Of a stretch of DNA of 64,000 nucleotides, positions 1 through 9,229 are shown in pieces. The stretch spans positions 1,094,850 through 1,158,849 of the forward strand of contig JASISA010000007.1 of the NCBI GenBank assembly GCA_031771865.1. Reading direction: 5' to 3'. Both the position numbers and the translations under genes were made by a program. The notes under the pieces were generated by a model, which saw nothing but the letters and a program-made list of their open reading frames with translations, searched no databases and was not told where the DNA came from. Within the stretch, counting starts at the first letter, position 1, and every line of letters starts with the position of its first letter. Source of the DNA: Nothophaeocryptopus gaeumannii. Taxonomy: Eukaryota; Ascomycota; Dothideomycetes; Mycosphaerellales; Mycosphaerellaceae.

Positions 1-14
1 CGGAGGGTCGCGAA

Positions 15-515
15 ATGCCGTCGCCGTGTTCGTCTTGCCGCACCGCGCGACTTCCTGAAGGGGAAGAACGTCCTCGCTGTGTTGTGGACGTGCGGTTTGG
101 GAGTTGTTCCGAGTGCGTCCGAAAGGGTTACGCACCCTGTGACGTGACAGTCACCTGGACCGAGTGGGAGCGATTGCGCGCCCAGCGTCGTCGGTTGAAG
201 CGCAAGCTAGACGAGGCAGAAGAGAAGGTTACAGAGGCGATGACGCATGTCCATCGTCTAAGGAAACAACTTCGTGTTGCCGAGGAGCGGGAGGAGAAGG
301 CAACAAGTAAGGAGTTCGCAGAGCTTCAAAAGCTTTCCCCGAAGGAGACTGGAGTTCCTGTTGCCAACCCTGAGTTTATCCTGGAGCCCGAGGGAGAGTC
401 CTCCGAGTTGGACAACGTCTTCCAACTTCCTCTGAATTCTTGGGCTGAATTCTCGTTATTGCCGGACGATCCCTTTTGGGTCCTTCCCACGGACAATCCT
501 CGCGACTCTAGTTGA
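15..515 (+). CDS. Antisense ORF of Ty3 copy A: Cys6 cluster plus coiled coil protein
   Basis: This 166-residue ORF runs opposite to gag-pol, between the end of pol (528) and the missing 3' LTR. Its first 45 residues hold six cysteines spaced C-x2-C-x13-C-x8-C-x2-C-x7-C. This resembles the fungal Zn2Cys6 cluster except for the long first loop. A Trp-containing basic stretch follows (WERLRAQRRRLKRKLDEAEE), then a predicted coiled coil to about residue 100. The C-terminus is acidic and aromatic (LLPDDPFWVLP). The counterpart in copy B (55534-56157) has the same order of parts but is strongly diverged, so the reading frame seems to be maintained. A role as a DNA-binding regulator is inferred. A chance antisense ORF is unlikely given the shared architecture. 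Confidence 0.7.
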   Translation: MPSPCSSCRTARLPEGEERPRCVVDVRFGSCSECVRKGYAPCDVTVTWTEWERLRAQRRRLKRKLDEAEEKVTEAMTHVHRLRKQLRVAEEREEKATSKEFAELQKLSPKETGVPVANPEFILEPEGESSELDNVFQLPLNSWAEFSLLPDDPFWVLPTDNPRDSS

Positions 516-527
516 GGTATTCACTCT

Positions 528-3500
528 TCACTCTAGCCGGCGTGATGAGTGACACTTTTGTCGTTCGAACTGTTGAATCCTTTGTTGGCAGTTCCGTAGG
601 TTGTCCCTTGGTTCCCAGGTATTTTCCGAGTTGTCGTATCCTTTCCATTTGACAAGGTACTGATTATTTTTGCAGTCCAGAATTCTTTCGACTTCGAATT
701 CGGTTTCTTCTTGTGGAACAAATGAAAATGTTTCCTGACAAGGTGTCTCAGCGTCGGCTGGTTCCAAGAGAGAGATGTGGAACACTGGATGAATCTTTGC
801 ATCTGCCGGTAGTCGTAGTCGGTAGTTGACCGGTCCCTTGGCCTCTTCAATCAAAAATGGCCCGACCTTTACATGGTCTAACTTTCTGGTCTTTCTTCTC
901 GTTTTGAGATTTCTCGTGAGGAGATAGACCTCATCCCCCTCCTTCAGCTGAGGTGCCATTTGTGAGCCATGCTGTCGCGATTTCAGCAGGTGTCCTTGTT
1001 GTCGTAGGATGGCCTTGTTCATTTCCGAGTGAACATCCTTAAGCTGGTCAACCGCAATCAACGCCCGTGGTGCGTTAGGGTGAATGCCAGGTTCGCCAAA
1101 CAGGTGTGGATCCCTTCAAAGTTTGCGAAGAATGGCGTGAGACCCGTCGTCTCGGATTGCTGGTTGTTGAGTGCGATTTGTGCCATGGGTAGGAGTGATA
1201 CCCAATTGTCCTGTGCGTAGTTGATGTAGTGGCGTAGGTATTGTTCTAGTGTCTGGTTCATCCGTTCGGTTTGTCCGTCGGTTTGCGGATGAAACGCCGT
1301 TGACAGCTTGTGTCTGATCCCGATCGTGGATACGAGTGTCTTCCAGTAGTTCGATGTGAACAACTTGTCTCTGTCGGTAATGAAGACCTCTGGGAATCCG
1401 TGATATCGTACAAGTCTATCCAGCACAAGGTGTCCGAGTTGCTCTGCCGTGTATGTCTCACACGCAGGAATAAAGTGCGCGTACTTCGTGAGCCTGTCGA
1501 CCATGACCAGTATCATGTCGTACTTGACTTTCGTTGCTTGATCCGTCGATCCTGGGAGTTTCGTAATGAAATCCATCGTAACTTCGTCCCATGGTTGTGT
1601 CGGTGGGCTCCGGAATTTAAGTTGTCCGTACTTCGAATGTCGAGATGCCTTGTTCTGTTGGCATTGAACACAGCGTGCGATGTATTTCTTGACTCGTTCT
1701 CGCATGTGTGGGAATCAAAGTTGCGTTGGATAAGCTCTACTGTCTTCGAGATTCCTGGATGTCCGTATTGCGGATCGTTGTGATGGTGTCGAATGCACTC
1801 TTCCTGTCGGTCCTTCGGTACTTGGTACTTTCCTGTGCAATAGGAAATTGTTCTGTCTTGTCTTGCAGAACTCGCACTATGTTGTTGAACTCCATTTGGT
1901 TGGCACTCAGGCTTCCATCCTGATTTGTCTTGAGTATGCTGTGCTGCACTCTTTCCTTTCCTTCCATGTAGTCACTTCGTCGGCTCAGTGCGTCGGCTCG
2001 ACCGTTGTCTTTACCAGGTGTATAGCGGATTTCGAACTTGTACTGACCAAGGAGCTCCGACCAGCGGGTCTGCCTTCGAGTCAGTTGTTTAGTCGTAGTG
2101 AAGTAGGTCAGATTCTTGTGATCAGAAAGAATCGTGAGCCTGGGTGCTCCTTCCGCATATGCTCGCCAGTGCTGCAGGGCAGCGACAATCGCAAGAAGTT
2201 CCTTATCATGGATGTCGTAATTCTCTTCTGCAGGAGTCATCTTTCGTGAGTAGTAGGCTACCGGGTGTCGCTTCCGTCGTGCTCCTGTGTGAGACACGCG
2301 CCTATCGCCATATCCGATGCATCTGTTTCGATTTGCACTTCCTTCGTACCGTCGAAAAGTCGAAGCGTTGGCGCTGTGGCGCACATTTCTTTGAGTTTGT
2401 CGAATGCCTGTTGGTGTCGTTTTCCCACTGGAACTTGGTGTCTTTTCTCGTGAGTTCCGTCATTGGTTTCGCAATCCTTGAGTAGTCTGGGATGAACTTT
2501 CGATTGTAGTTCGCGAGTCCAAGGAAGGATTGTACTTCGGTAACATTCGTGGGTCGAGGCCATTCGTGTATCGACCGTGTCTTTGCTGGATCGATTTGGA
2601 TTCCTTTCGTACTAAGGATAAATCCAAGGAATTTGACTTCCTTTTGTGGAACTCGCATTTCTCTGGTGCTGTCTTGAACCCTACTCGTGTGAGGCGTTCG
2701 AAGACGTCTTGGACTTGCTTGATATGCTTGCTCAGTTCTCCTTGGTATAGACCAAGATGTCGTCCATGTAAGCGATAACACAGACGTCAAGCAAATCTCG
2801 TAGTGTTTCATTGACAAGGTCCTGGCATGAGGCTGGCGCATTGGTAAGCCCCATTGGCATAACCAGAAACTCGTAAAGTCCATATCTTGTTCGGAATGCA
2901 GTCTTCCATTCTTCTCCCTTCGCCATTCGTATTGCGTAGAATGCGTCTCGGAGGTCGATCTTTGTAAACCAGTCTGATCCGGTAAGTCGATCTTGTGCTT
3001 CTTCGATGCTTGGTAATGGATATCGGTTCTTGATTGTCATGTCGTTGAGCCTTCTATAGTCAACGACCATTCGCAACTTCCCGTTCTGCTTTGGTACGAA
3101 GAGAATTGGAGAGCCTGCGCTTGAGGTGGACTTCCGTATCCATCCTTTGGCTAGCTTCTCCTTCAGCCATTCATCTAGGGCTTTGAGCTCTTTCTCAGAT
3201 AATGCGTAAATGGGTCCCCATGGAGGCTCTTTCCCAGGCTGAATCTTGATCTTGTGATCCCATGGTTGGTGTATAGGTAAGGCTTCCTTGCCTTCCTCTT
3301 CCTGAAAGAGTCTCGACCATCTTTGGTACTCCTCAGGGACATCTGGCGCTGAGATCGCCATCTGCTTTCCAGGATTGCCAGTTCCTCGTCCCGTGATTCC
3401 GTGACCTGCTGGACCTACGCAGTGTCTATCCGGGGTGGCTCCAGTCTCTGGGCTCAGTGTCGGCGCAAGCTGAGTTGTGCACAGCTGTTCTTTCGCCTCA

Positions 3501-5920
3501 TCCGCCGCGTACTTTCGACGCTGTACGGGTCTGATACGGGTGGCACTTCCGTATCCTTCAAATGTGAGTACTCCTCTCTTCCAGTCAATTACTGGGTTGT
3601 GCTTTCTCAACCAAGGCATGCCTAGCACGATATCCCAGCTGGCCATAGCTGTGACATCTAAGACAATCTCCTCGTGGTGCTGTTGGATAGCCAGTGGTAG
3701 CGGTATCGTCTCGCGCTCCACACAGGGTAAGGGTGATCCGTCGACCGCGATCAGTTCATACCCTTGTTTCTTCGTCTGGGTAGCTAGTCCAGTCCGTTTT
3801 ACAAATGACTCGGATGCAAAGTTCCCGCTCGCTCCGGAGTCGATCATGGCACTCGTCTTGAGTCCATTGACGATAACTTGTGTGCTGAACACTGTTGCTG
3901 ATGCTTGAGCTTCTTGTGTGACGTTTAACTCCCTTCGGCCGCTCATGCCTGAGGAGTCGATCCTTTCCCGAGACTGTGGCTCTGTTGTCTAACCAGTCTA
4001 GGATCTGTATACGTGTTTCCTCCAGTGTTTTGGCCATAGCTTTCTCTTGTGGCAACTCGTTGCATGCGTATCGGCTCTGACATGCTTGTGCTTGTTTGTA
4101 GCCATTCTTGAGTTCTTGGATCGATGTTCTCATCTCGTTCGTAACGACTTGTCCGTGCGGTGTTAGGTACCCGTACGGTGTAAACCAGCTTCCAATTGGT
4201 GGTCTATCCCAGATGAATGTTGAAAACTCTTCTTGGACGTCTAGCCTGGGATACCTCCAGAACATTGATCGTAGTTGTCCTAGGAAGAAATCAAACTTAA
4301 CTGGGTTAAGCAGTCTTCCTCCTGTCGGTGTTCGTGGAAAGATCTCTTCACTGTTGCGTGCTATGTGAAGGATCATCTTGCGTATTGGTTCCGGTGCGTC
4401 CACGCTAAGGTGAAGTATTTCGTCGTTGTCATCGTCCTCACTGGATTCTTCTTCTTCTTCCGAGGTTCCTTCCTCAGTTTCATCGTCACTGGATGACTCT
4501 TGTGGGTTCTCCGGAATCTCAGGTAAGATACCCGTGATAGGGTAGTCGTCCGCCTGAGTAGCGACATCCATCACCACTTCCTCCTGTGGGGTCCCCTCAG
4601 ATTCATTGGGATTTTGGTTCTCCTTATCGCTGTCATCAGCGCCCCAACAGGTTTCATCCAAATCCTCCTCTTCCGGCGTTTGAACGTGACGATCAAGTTG
4701 TCGTAGTTCGTCCGGAATTGGTAAGTGTCGGTGTCCTCCAACTGTGGTGTTGATTGGTGGAACCGGGGCAGGTCTTCGTGGCGCAGACGGCCAGTATCCT
4801 GCTTCCATCTTCGAGGAGTAGTGTGTTTGACACGAATCGTCATAACAGAATCGCCAGTGAAGGCTTCCGTGACCGTTCCGCAGTTCCCGACCTGTCTCGT
4901 CAGGTAACTTTCGTGTCATCATACCAAACAATCGTGGCTTTTGTTGATCGGCGCCTGTCGTTTCGTAGGCTCCGCGTCCCACGTCGTGGTTTCGTTGCAT
5001 CGTGTTGAACTGTCGTTGCACCATGTTCTTTGAACGACAATTCCTCGCATAGTGGCCTTCCTTGCCACATGCATAGCAATTCAGTTTCTTCTCATTTCTT
5101 CTGGGCGAACTCTTGCCCTTCCTACTTCCTTTGAACGGGCGACCTTTCTGGGTTGCATTGAACTGCCAGTCCATTGCATCGGGGTCGCGTTGCTGTCTCT
5201 GAGGTGGTTTAGACCACCCATCGCGTCGTCCCGAGGGCACATAGCCTGCCCTTCCCGTAACCTTGGAATCATAGCGTCGCTCCATGGCTCGCTCGTAAAG
5301 TTGGTCGTCCAGTTCAATCGCCGCTTTAATCAGTTCTCCGAGGCTGTCGATCTTCCCAGAGTATCGCATCAGTTCATCCTTGACTGAGTCTCTGAGACCT
5401 CGTCGGAACATAACTTGGAGAGCATCGTCGTCCCAATCCGTGATCTGGGCGTGCTCCTGAAACTTGGCTGCGTAGTCTGCCGTGGAACCCTTCTGAGTGA
5501 GATGTTGGATAACCCGGACCGCGGTCGAAACCTCGTTCGAGACTCCATACACCTGCTTCATTGCGTTCTTCATGTGATTCCAGGTCCTGAAGATTCCCGT
5601 TGAATCCTCGTCACTGTCAAGTAGTTCCTGAGAAAAGGTTTGATCCAGTGCTGCACACGTCCTCGCATAAAGGTCGTTGCGAAGAGTGGCTTCTGAGCTT
5701 CACCCATCTCGTTGAACTTGAAGTACATGTCCATTTGGGTAAGCCAGACGTCGAACTTGTCTCGGTCGCCATAATAGTAGTCCGGCTTGCCGACCTTGAG
5801 GGAACTGTCGTTGGTGTGGTTGGCAAGTGCATTGATGGCCGACTGAGATGTGCTGGATCGTTGGCGAGAGCTTCCTGCTTCGCTGGGGCGGAGTTCCCCT
5901 TCCGGTTTGCTGAGAGGCAC
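528..5920 (-). pseudogene. gag-pol of Ty3 copy A, frameshifted
   Basis: Pieces in order on the minus strand are: gag N-terminus (5570-5920), gag core with CYACGKEGHYARNC knuckle and a long acidic region (within 3756-5573), and protease (IDSGASGNFAS) with RT up to YMDDILVY (2732-3946). These are followed by RNase H (1737-2384), integrase with HPQTDGQTERMNQ (1058-1705) and a chromodomain (528-1061; YLVKWKGY). Frame changes occur at about 5575, 2740, 2400, 1730 and 1080. At least two are single-base losses in runs of G or C compared with copy B (about 5610 and 2745). The gag frame has no ATG: the nearest ATG (AGGATGAGTGCC context) is in another frame, as in copy B. Confidence 0.9.
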
Positions 5921-5941
5921 TCATCCTGAGGGTGTTCAAAG

Positions 5942-6307
5942 TGTTACGCACGGTATCTCGCTTGTCAGGTGACTCGCTTAATCACGTGGAATGGCTTCTT
6001 TGGAGAATGCGTCGGCAAGTGGAACGAAGTGAAGGAAGTCTTGGCTTATTCAATCAGTGAGATTGTAACATGAGTTGAACACGATGATTGCTAGTCAACC
6101 ATCGTTGCTATATACTTGGTGGTCTCGCTTGCTCTTGGCAGCGAGTTTGACCGTTCGACCAACTGACCGGTCGGGCGGTCTGTCGGTCGCCAAACCTCAC
6201 GTGTTTGACCAGAGGTCCCAGACTGTGGTCAGACACGTGACTTCTGGCGTCATTCTTGCATGGTTCCATGTCCTTGATTCTGCGTCCTGCAGATTCGGTC
6301 CGTAACA
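5942..6307 (-). repeat. 5' LTR of Ty3 copy A (366 bp)
   Basis: The LTR is bounded by TGTTACGG and CGTAACA on the minus strand. A TATATA box lies at 6109-6114 (minus sense). Four bases further a 23-nt imperfect palindrome sits at 6082-6104. U3 (about 6115-6307) does not resemble the copy B U3, while R-U5 is almost identical to it. U3 carries CGGTC at 6168, 6176 and 6184 (exact 8-bp spacing), inverted GACCG at 6149 and 6165, and CACGTG at 6198 and 6234. A further CACGTG is in U5 at 5983. The flanking bases at 6308-6312 are ctatt; the other flank is outside the window. Confidence 0.9.
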
Positions 6308-7102
6308 CTATTAGTCGCGTTATACTATTACTAGCTTCCTTATTAATAGAAAAGCCCTTCGCGACTTCTACCTAATACCGCCTAGTCGAGTAGAGTATAG
6401 GGCATGGATCTAGCAGTATAGCGAGCCTATTATATATCTTAAGAGCTTCGTTAACTACTAGCTATATCGTCCGTACTATAATAGTAGCGATAAGGACTAT
6501 AGGAAGGTAAAGGTTATTCGAACTAGTAGAGGAACGAATTCGATCCGTAGATATCTAGGTAAATATAGCTACGCGCTCGATAGTATACTTAAGTAACGAT
6601 AGAAGCGTATAGTAGACGATAGCGACGTAGCTAGTATAATTAAGCGTTAATAGACTACTAAGAAGATACTAATCGATCGTACTAAGTAGAAGTCGCTCTT
6701 CCTCGAATATACTATAACCGACGAGTATTTACTTCGTACCCTAGCCTTAGAACGACTTAGACGACTAGCTACCTATCGCTAACCTATTCTCGAGCTACTA
6801 TTCCTAACTTCTTATAATACTCTACGAGCTTAGATCGTCGACTTGTATAAGAAGATATAGCTACGAGTACGAGATAATATAGCTATAGTAGTAAGCGGTA
6901 TTACGTTATCGTTTAACGCGTAGCTAGTAGATATCGACGGTAGTACTAACTTCTTAGGTATTTATACTTATTATTTCGATAAGGACTATCGTCTAAAGAT
7001 AGTACTTATTAGCCTCGTTCCTACTTATAGTAACTATACTAGTTAAGAGTAAGCTCGAATCCTTATCGATCTAATTAAGTAGTACGATATTACGTCGAAA
7101 CT

Positions 7103-7418
7103 TGTCACGGGCCGGAGTCGGGAAGTAGGTTGCTAATCACAAACGGTACAGGGAGCTACGGACAGGTTGGATAGACACTGTATTAACCATATAGGTCAAT
7201 CCTATTGACAGGACGTAGCGCAAAGAGTCGAAGACCGGATCTTTGCGCGTCGAGAAGAAACTCTTCTCCGGGTCTTGGCAGAGTCACGTGGCTCTGTCAC
7301 ATGATGCTAGTCGAGCCCCGAGGCTCGGCCGAAGTTCATCCGGATGCTTGGCACACTACCAAGCATCCAAACCACGTGCATCCAGGTGTTCAGGTGTCAC
7401 CGGGCCACGCCCGTGACA
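7103..7418. repeat. Solo LTR, 316 bp, with perfect 5-bp TSD
   Basis: The sequence begins TGTCACGG and ends CCGTGACA, and is flanked by identical aaact (7098-7102 and 7419-7423). It is rich in CpA/TpG while the surrounding hAT DNA is not, so it arrived after that DNA was RIPped. It contains CACGTG twice (about 7304 and 7373). The family differs from the two Ty3 copies in the window; no internal region is left. Confidence 0.93.
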
Positions 7419-7783
7419 AAACTAACCTACTTTATAGCTAATAACGCGTCTAATAGCGATACGACGATCGAGGCTATTTAGCGCGAGATATCGAGTATTA
7501 AATACCCTTATAAGTACCGCCTTCGCTACGCTAGCTACTTTATTAACTAGGCCTATAATAATACGAATAAGGAAGACGAGGAGCTTAAAGATAGCGATAT
7601 CGTATACGAGTTTCAATACGCTATATTACTACGTAATACTATCGATCGTACGAAGGTATAGCGAAAGAAAGGTTATATTAGTAAGCTCTATAATATCGTA
7701 ATCCACGCTTACTATAGCGAGGTATAAAGACGCGTCTTTTAGTTAAAATAACGCGAGGTAGATACACGTCTTATCGAGCTAGT

Positions 7784-8104
7784 TGTTACGGACCGTCTCC
7801 TCGATCACGTGGATTGGCCTAAGAAGCGTCGAACCTCGGAATGTCTCTCGGTGATCAGAGTCTTGAGAAGTATAACCTTTACTCAGAAGAGTAGTATTGA
7901 GTTGAGCACGAAGCTCCTATCTAGCTGATAAGGAATGTTCTCTATATACTCGCCTTCCTTAGTATTGCTCTGTCTGCTCTGTCTGCTCCGTTGCTCTGCT
8001 GAGGGAGCATAGAGAGCACTGAGAGCAATCTGTAACGGGATCACCCGTTGCAGCTGTGCCTCAGATTGGTTGGCTGTCATGACTCCACGACTTGGTCCGT
8101 AACA
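7784..8104 (-). repeat. Solo LTR, 321 bp, related to the Ty3 family here, perfect 5-bp TSD
   Basis: The ends are TGTTACGG...CCGTAACA, with direct flanks ctagt at 7779-7783 and 8105-8109. On the minus strand it has TATATA followed by a CGTGCTCAACTCA stretch and a CCACGTGATC box, matching the layout of the Ty3 A/B LTRs. U3 carries repeated GAGCA/GCTCTG motifs like the copy B U3. It is not RIPped. It probably formed by LTR-LTR recombination of a full element. Confidence 0.92.
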
Positions 8105-9229
8105 CTAGTCTTAAACGGTAGTATTAAGTAGTAATCTAATTACGATATAATCGAACGAGGCCTCGAGCTAAAGGATCTAATAGAGCTATACTATCTATAC
8201 TTCTACGACGACCTCTACGAAGACGTACTTACGCCGGACGATTAGAGTAAATTAAAGGAGATATTAAGGCTTCTTAAGCCGCTTAAGACGGCGTTACTTA
8301 AGGTTCAAGGCGATAGCTAACACTTTAGTAGACTATAGTAATCGTTAACAGCTTTAGAGTTACTACTAACGACCCTCGAGAAGGTAAAAGCTAACTATAA
8401 ACACGCCGCGAATACTTACTTTAAGGCTATAATTAACCTTAGCTAGAAGAAGCTCGACAAGTACTATCGTCTTAGCGATCGAACGCCTGCCTATCGCGCC
8501 GCTATAGTACTACATCCATCGCTTAAGATAAGCTAGTTCGAACAGTATTAGGGAGGCATGAAAGATAAGAACATATAGCGTAAGAAGAAGGTAAAGACGA
8601 AGGCCAAATAACGACAATCGTAGTAGTAGAGCTATAACGATATCGACGCGTCTACGCTATAGATAGTAAAGGCACGACACGCGATTGAAGAGCTCTATAG
8701 CGAGTATAAGATGCGCTATCCGCCAACAATAACGAGGCTAGCGACACGTGAACGAGAGGTGGACGATTACACGGCGTCGTTAATGCTTACTAACGCGGTG
8801 CTACAAGACGACCTATAGCGATGGTTTGCCGAGCCTCTTACGCTATATATAACCGGCAACGAGGTGTTGAACGTCGTCCAATAGTAGCGTAACAATCGTG
8901 ATCGATATCCGCTGCTGTCGAGGCTAGTATTCGATCTACTAGCGACACCGGCGAGCTCTAGTGCGTGTGAGCGCGAGTTCAGCTTGGCTAGCCACGTACT
9001 TAACAACGAGACGTGGCAGACGAAGACAGACTATGCGCAGTCACACTAACTACTACGCAATTGGTTTAAGAACGACCTAGTATTAAAGAGATACACGAAA
9101 GAGGTAGTAAGGGTACGAGACAACGACGCCAGCGGCGACGACGTGGACAGTGAGCTGCCAAGCTCATATGAGGGCAGCAGCTAGTAGACAGACGTGTGAA
9201 CGGACGATTAACAACACCTTCGCTAGGCT

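Larger units (their letters stand above)
1..6307 (-). mobile_element. Ty3/gypsy LTR retrotransposon, copy A (3' LTR outside window)
   Basis: A chromodomain-type Ty3/gypsy element lies on the minus strand. In element order it has a 5' LTR (5942-6307), gag with a CCHC zinc knuckle, protease, reverse transcriptase, RNase H, integrase and a C-terminal chromodomain ending at 528. A plus-strand (antisense) ORF follows at 15-515. The 3' LTR is beyond the left edge. The body is nearly identical to copy B (49842-56617), but the chromodomain tail, antisense ORF and U3 differ. It keeps CpA/TpG and is not visibly RIPped, unlike the hAT DNA it abuts at 6308. Several single-base frameshifts break gag-pol, so this copy as read could not make a full polyprotein. 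Confidence 0.95.
6308..9205 (+). pseudogene. RIP-degraded hAT transposase gene (fossil)
   Basis: Reading through many TAG/TAA stops recovers hAT landmarks on the plus strand. A damaged catalytic-region block (LVDIDGSTNFLGIY-like) lies near 6920. The NASNSDTTIEAI motif follows just after 7440, then a YRLRYASYF block near 7520. The RALELRDAI-like segment is near 8150 and an AAIVLHPSLK segment near 8500. The dimerisation domain (RYPLLSRLVFDLLA...SACEREFSLA) is at about 8870-9000. Two solo LTRs (7103-7418, 7784-8104) interrupt it, and removing each with one target copy restores continuity. Up to about 8670 CpA and TpG are almost absent; after that they return. The left end is cut by Ty3 copy A. 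No terminal inverted repeats could be fixed. Confidence 0.85.

Noticed and set aside
5052..5387. ORFs antisense to gag in Ty3 copy A (and the equivalents in copy B)
   Set aside because: They mirror the gag frame, have no Cys cluster or domain, and are expected shadows of a long coding region.
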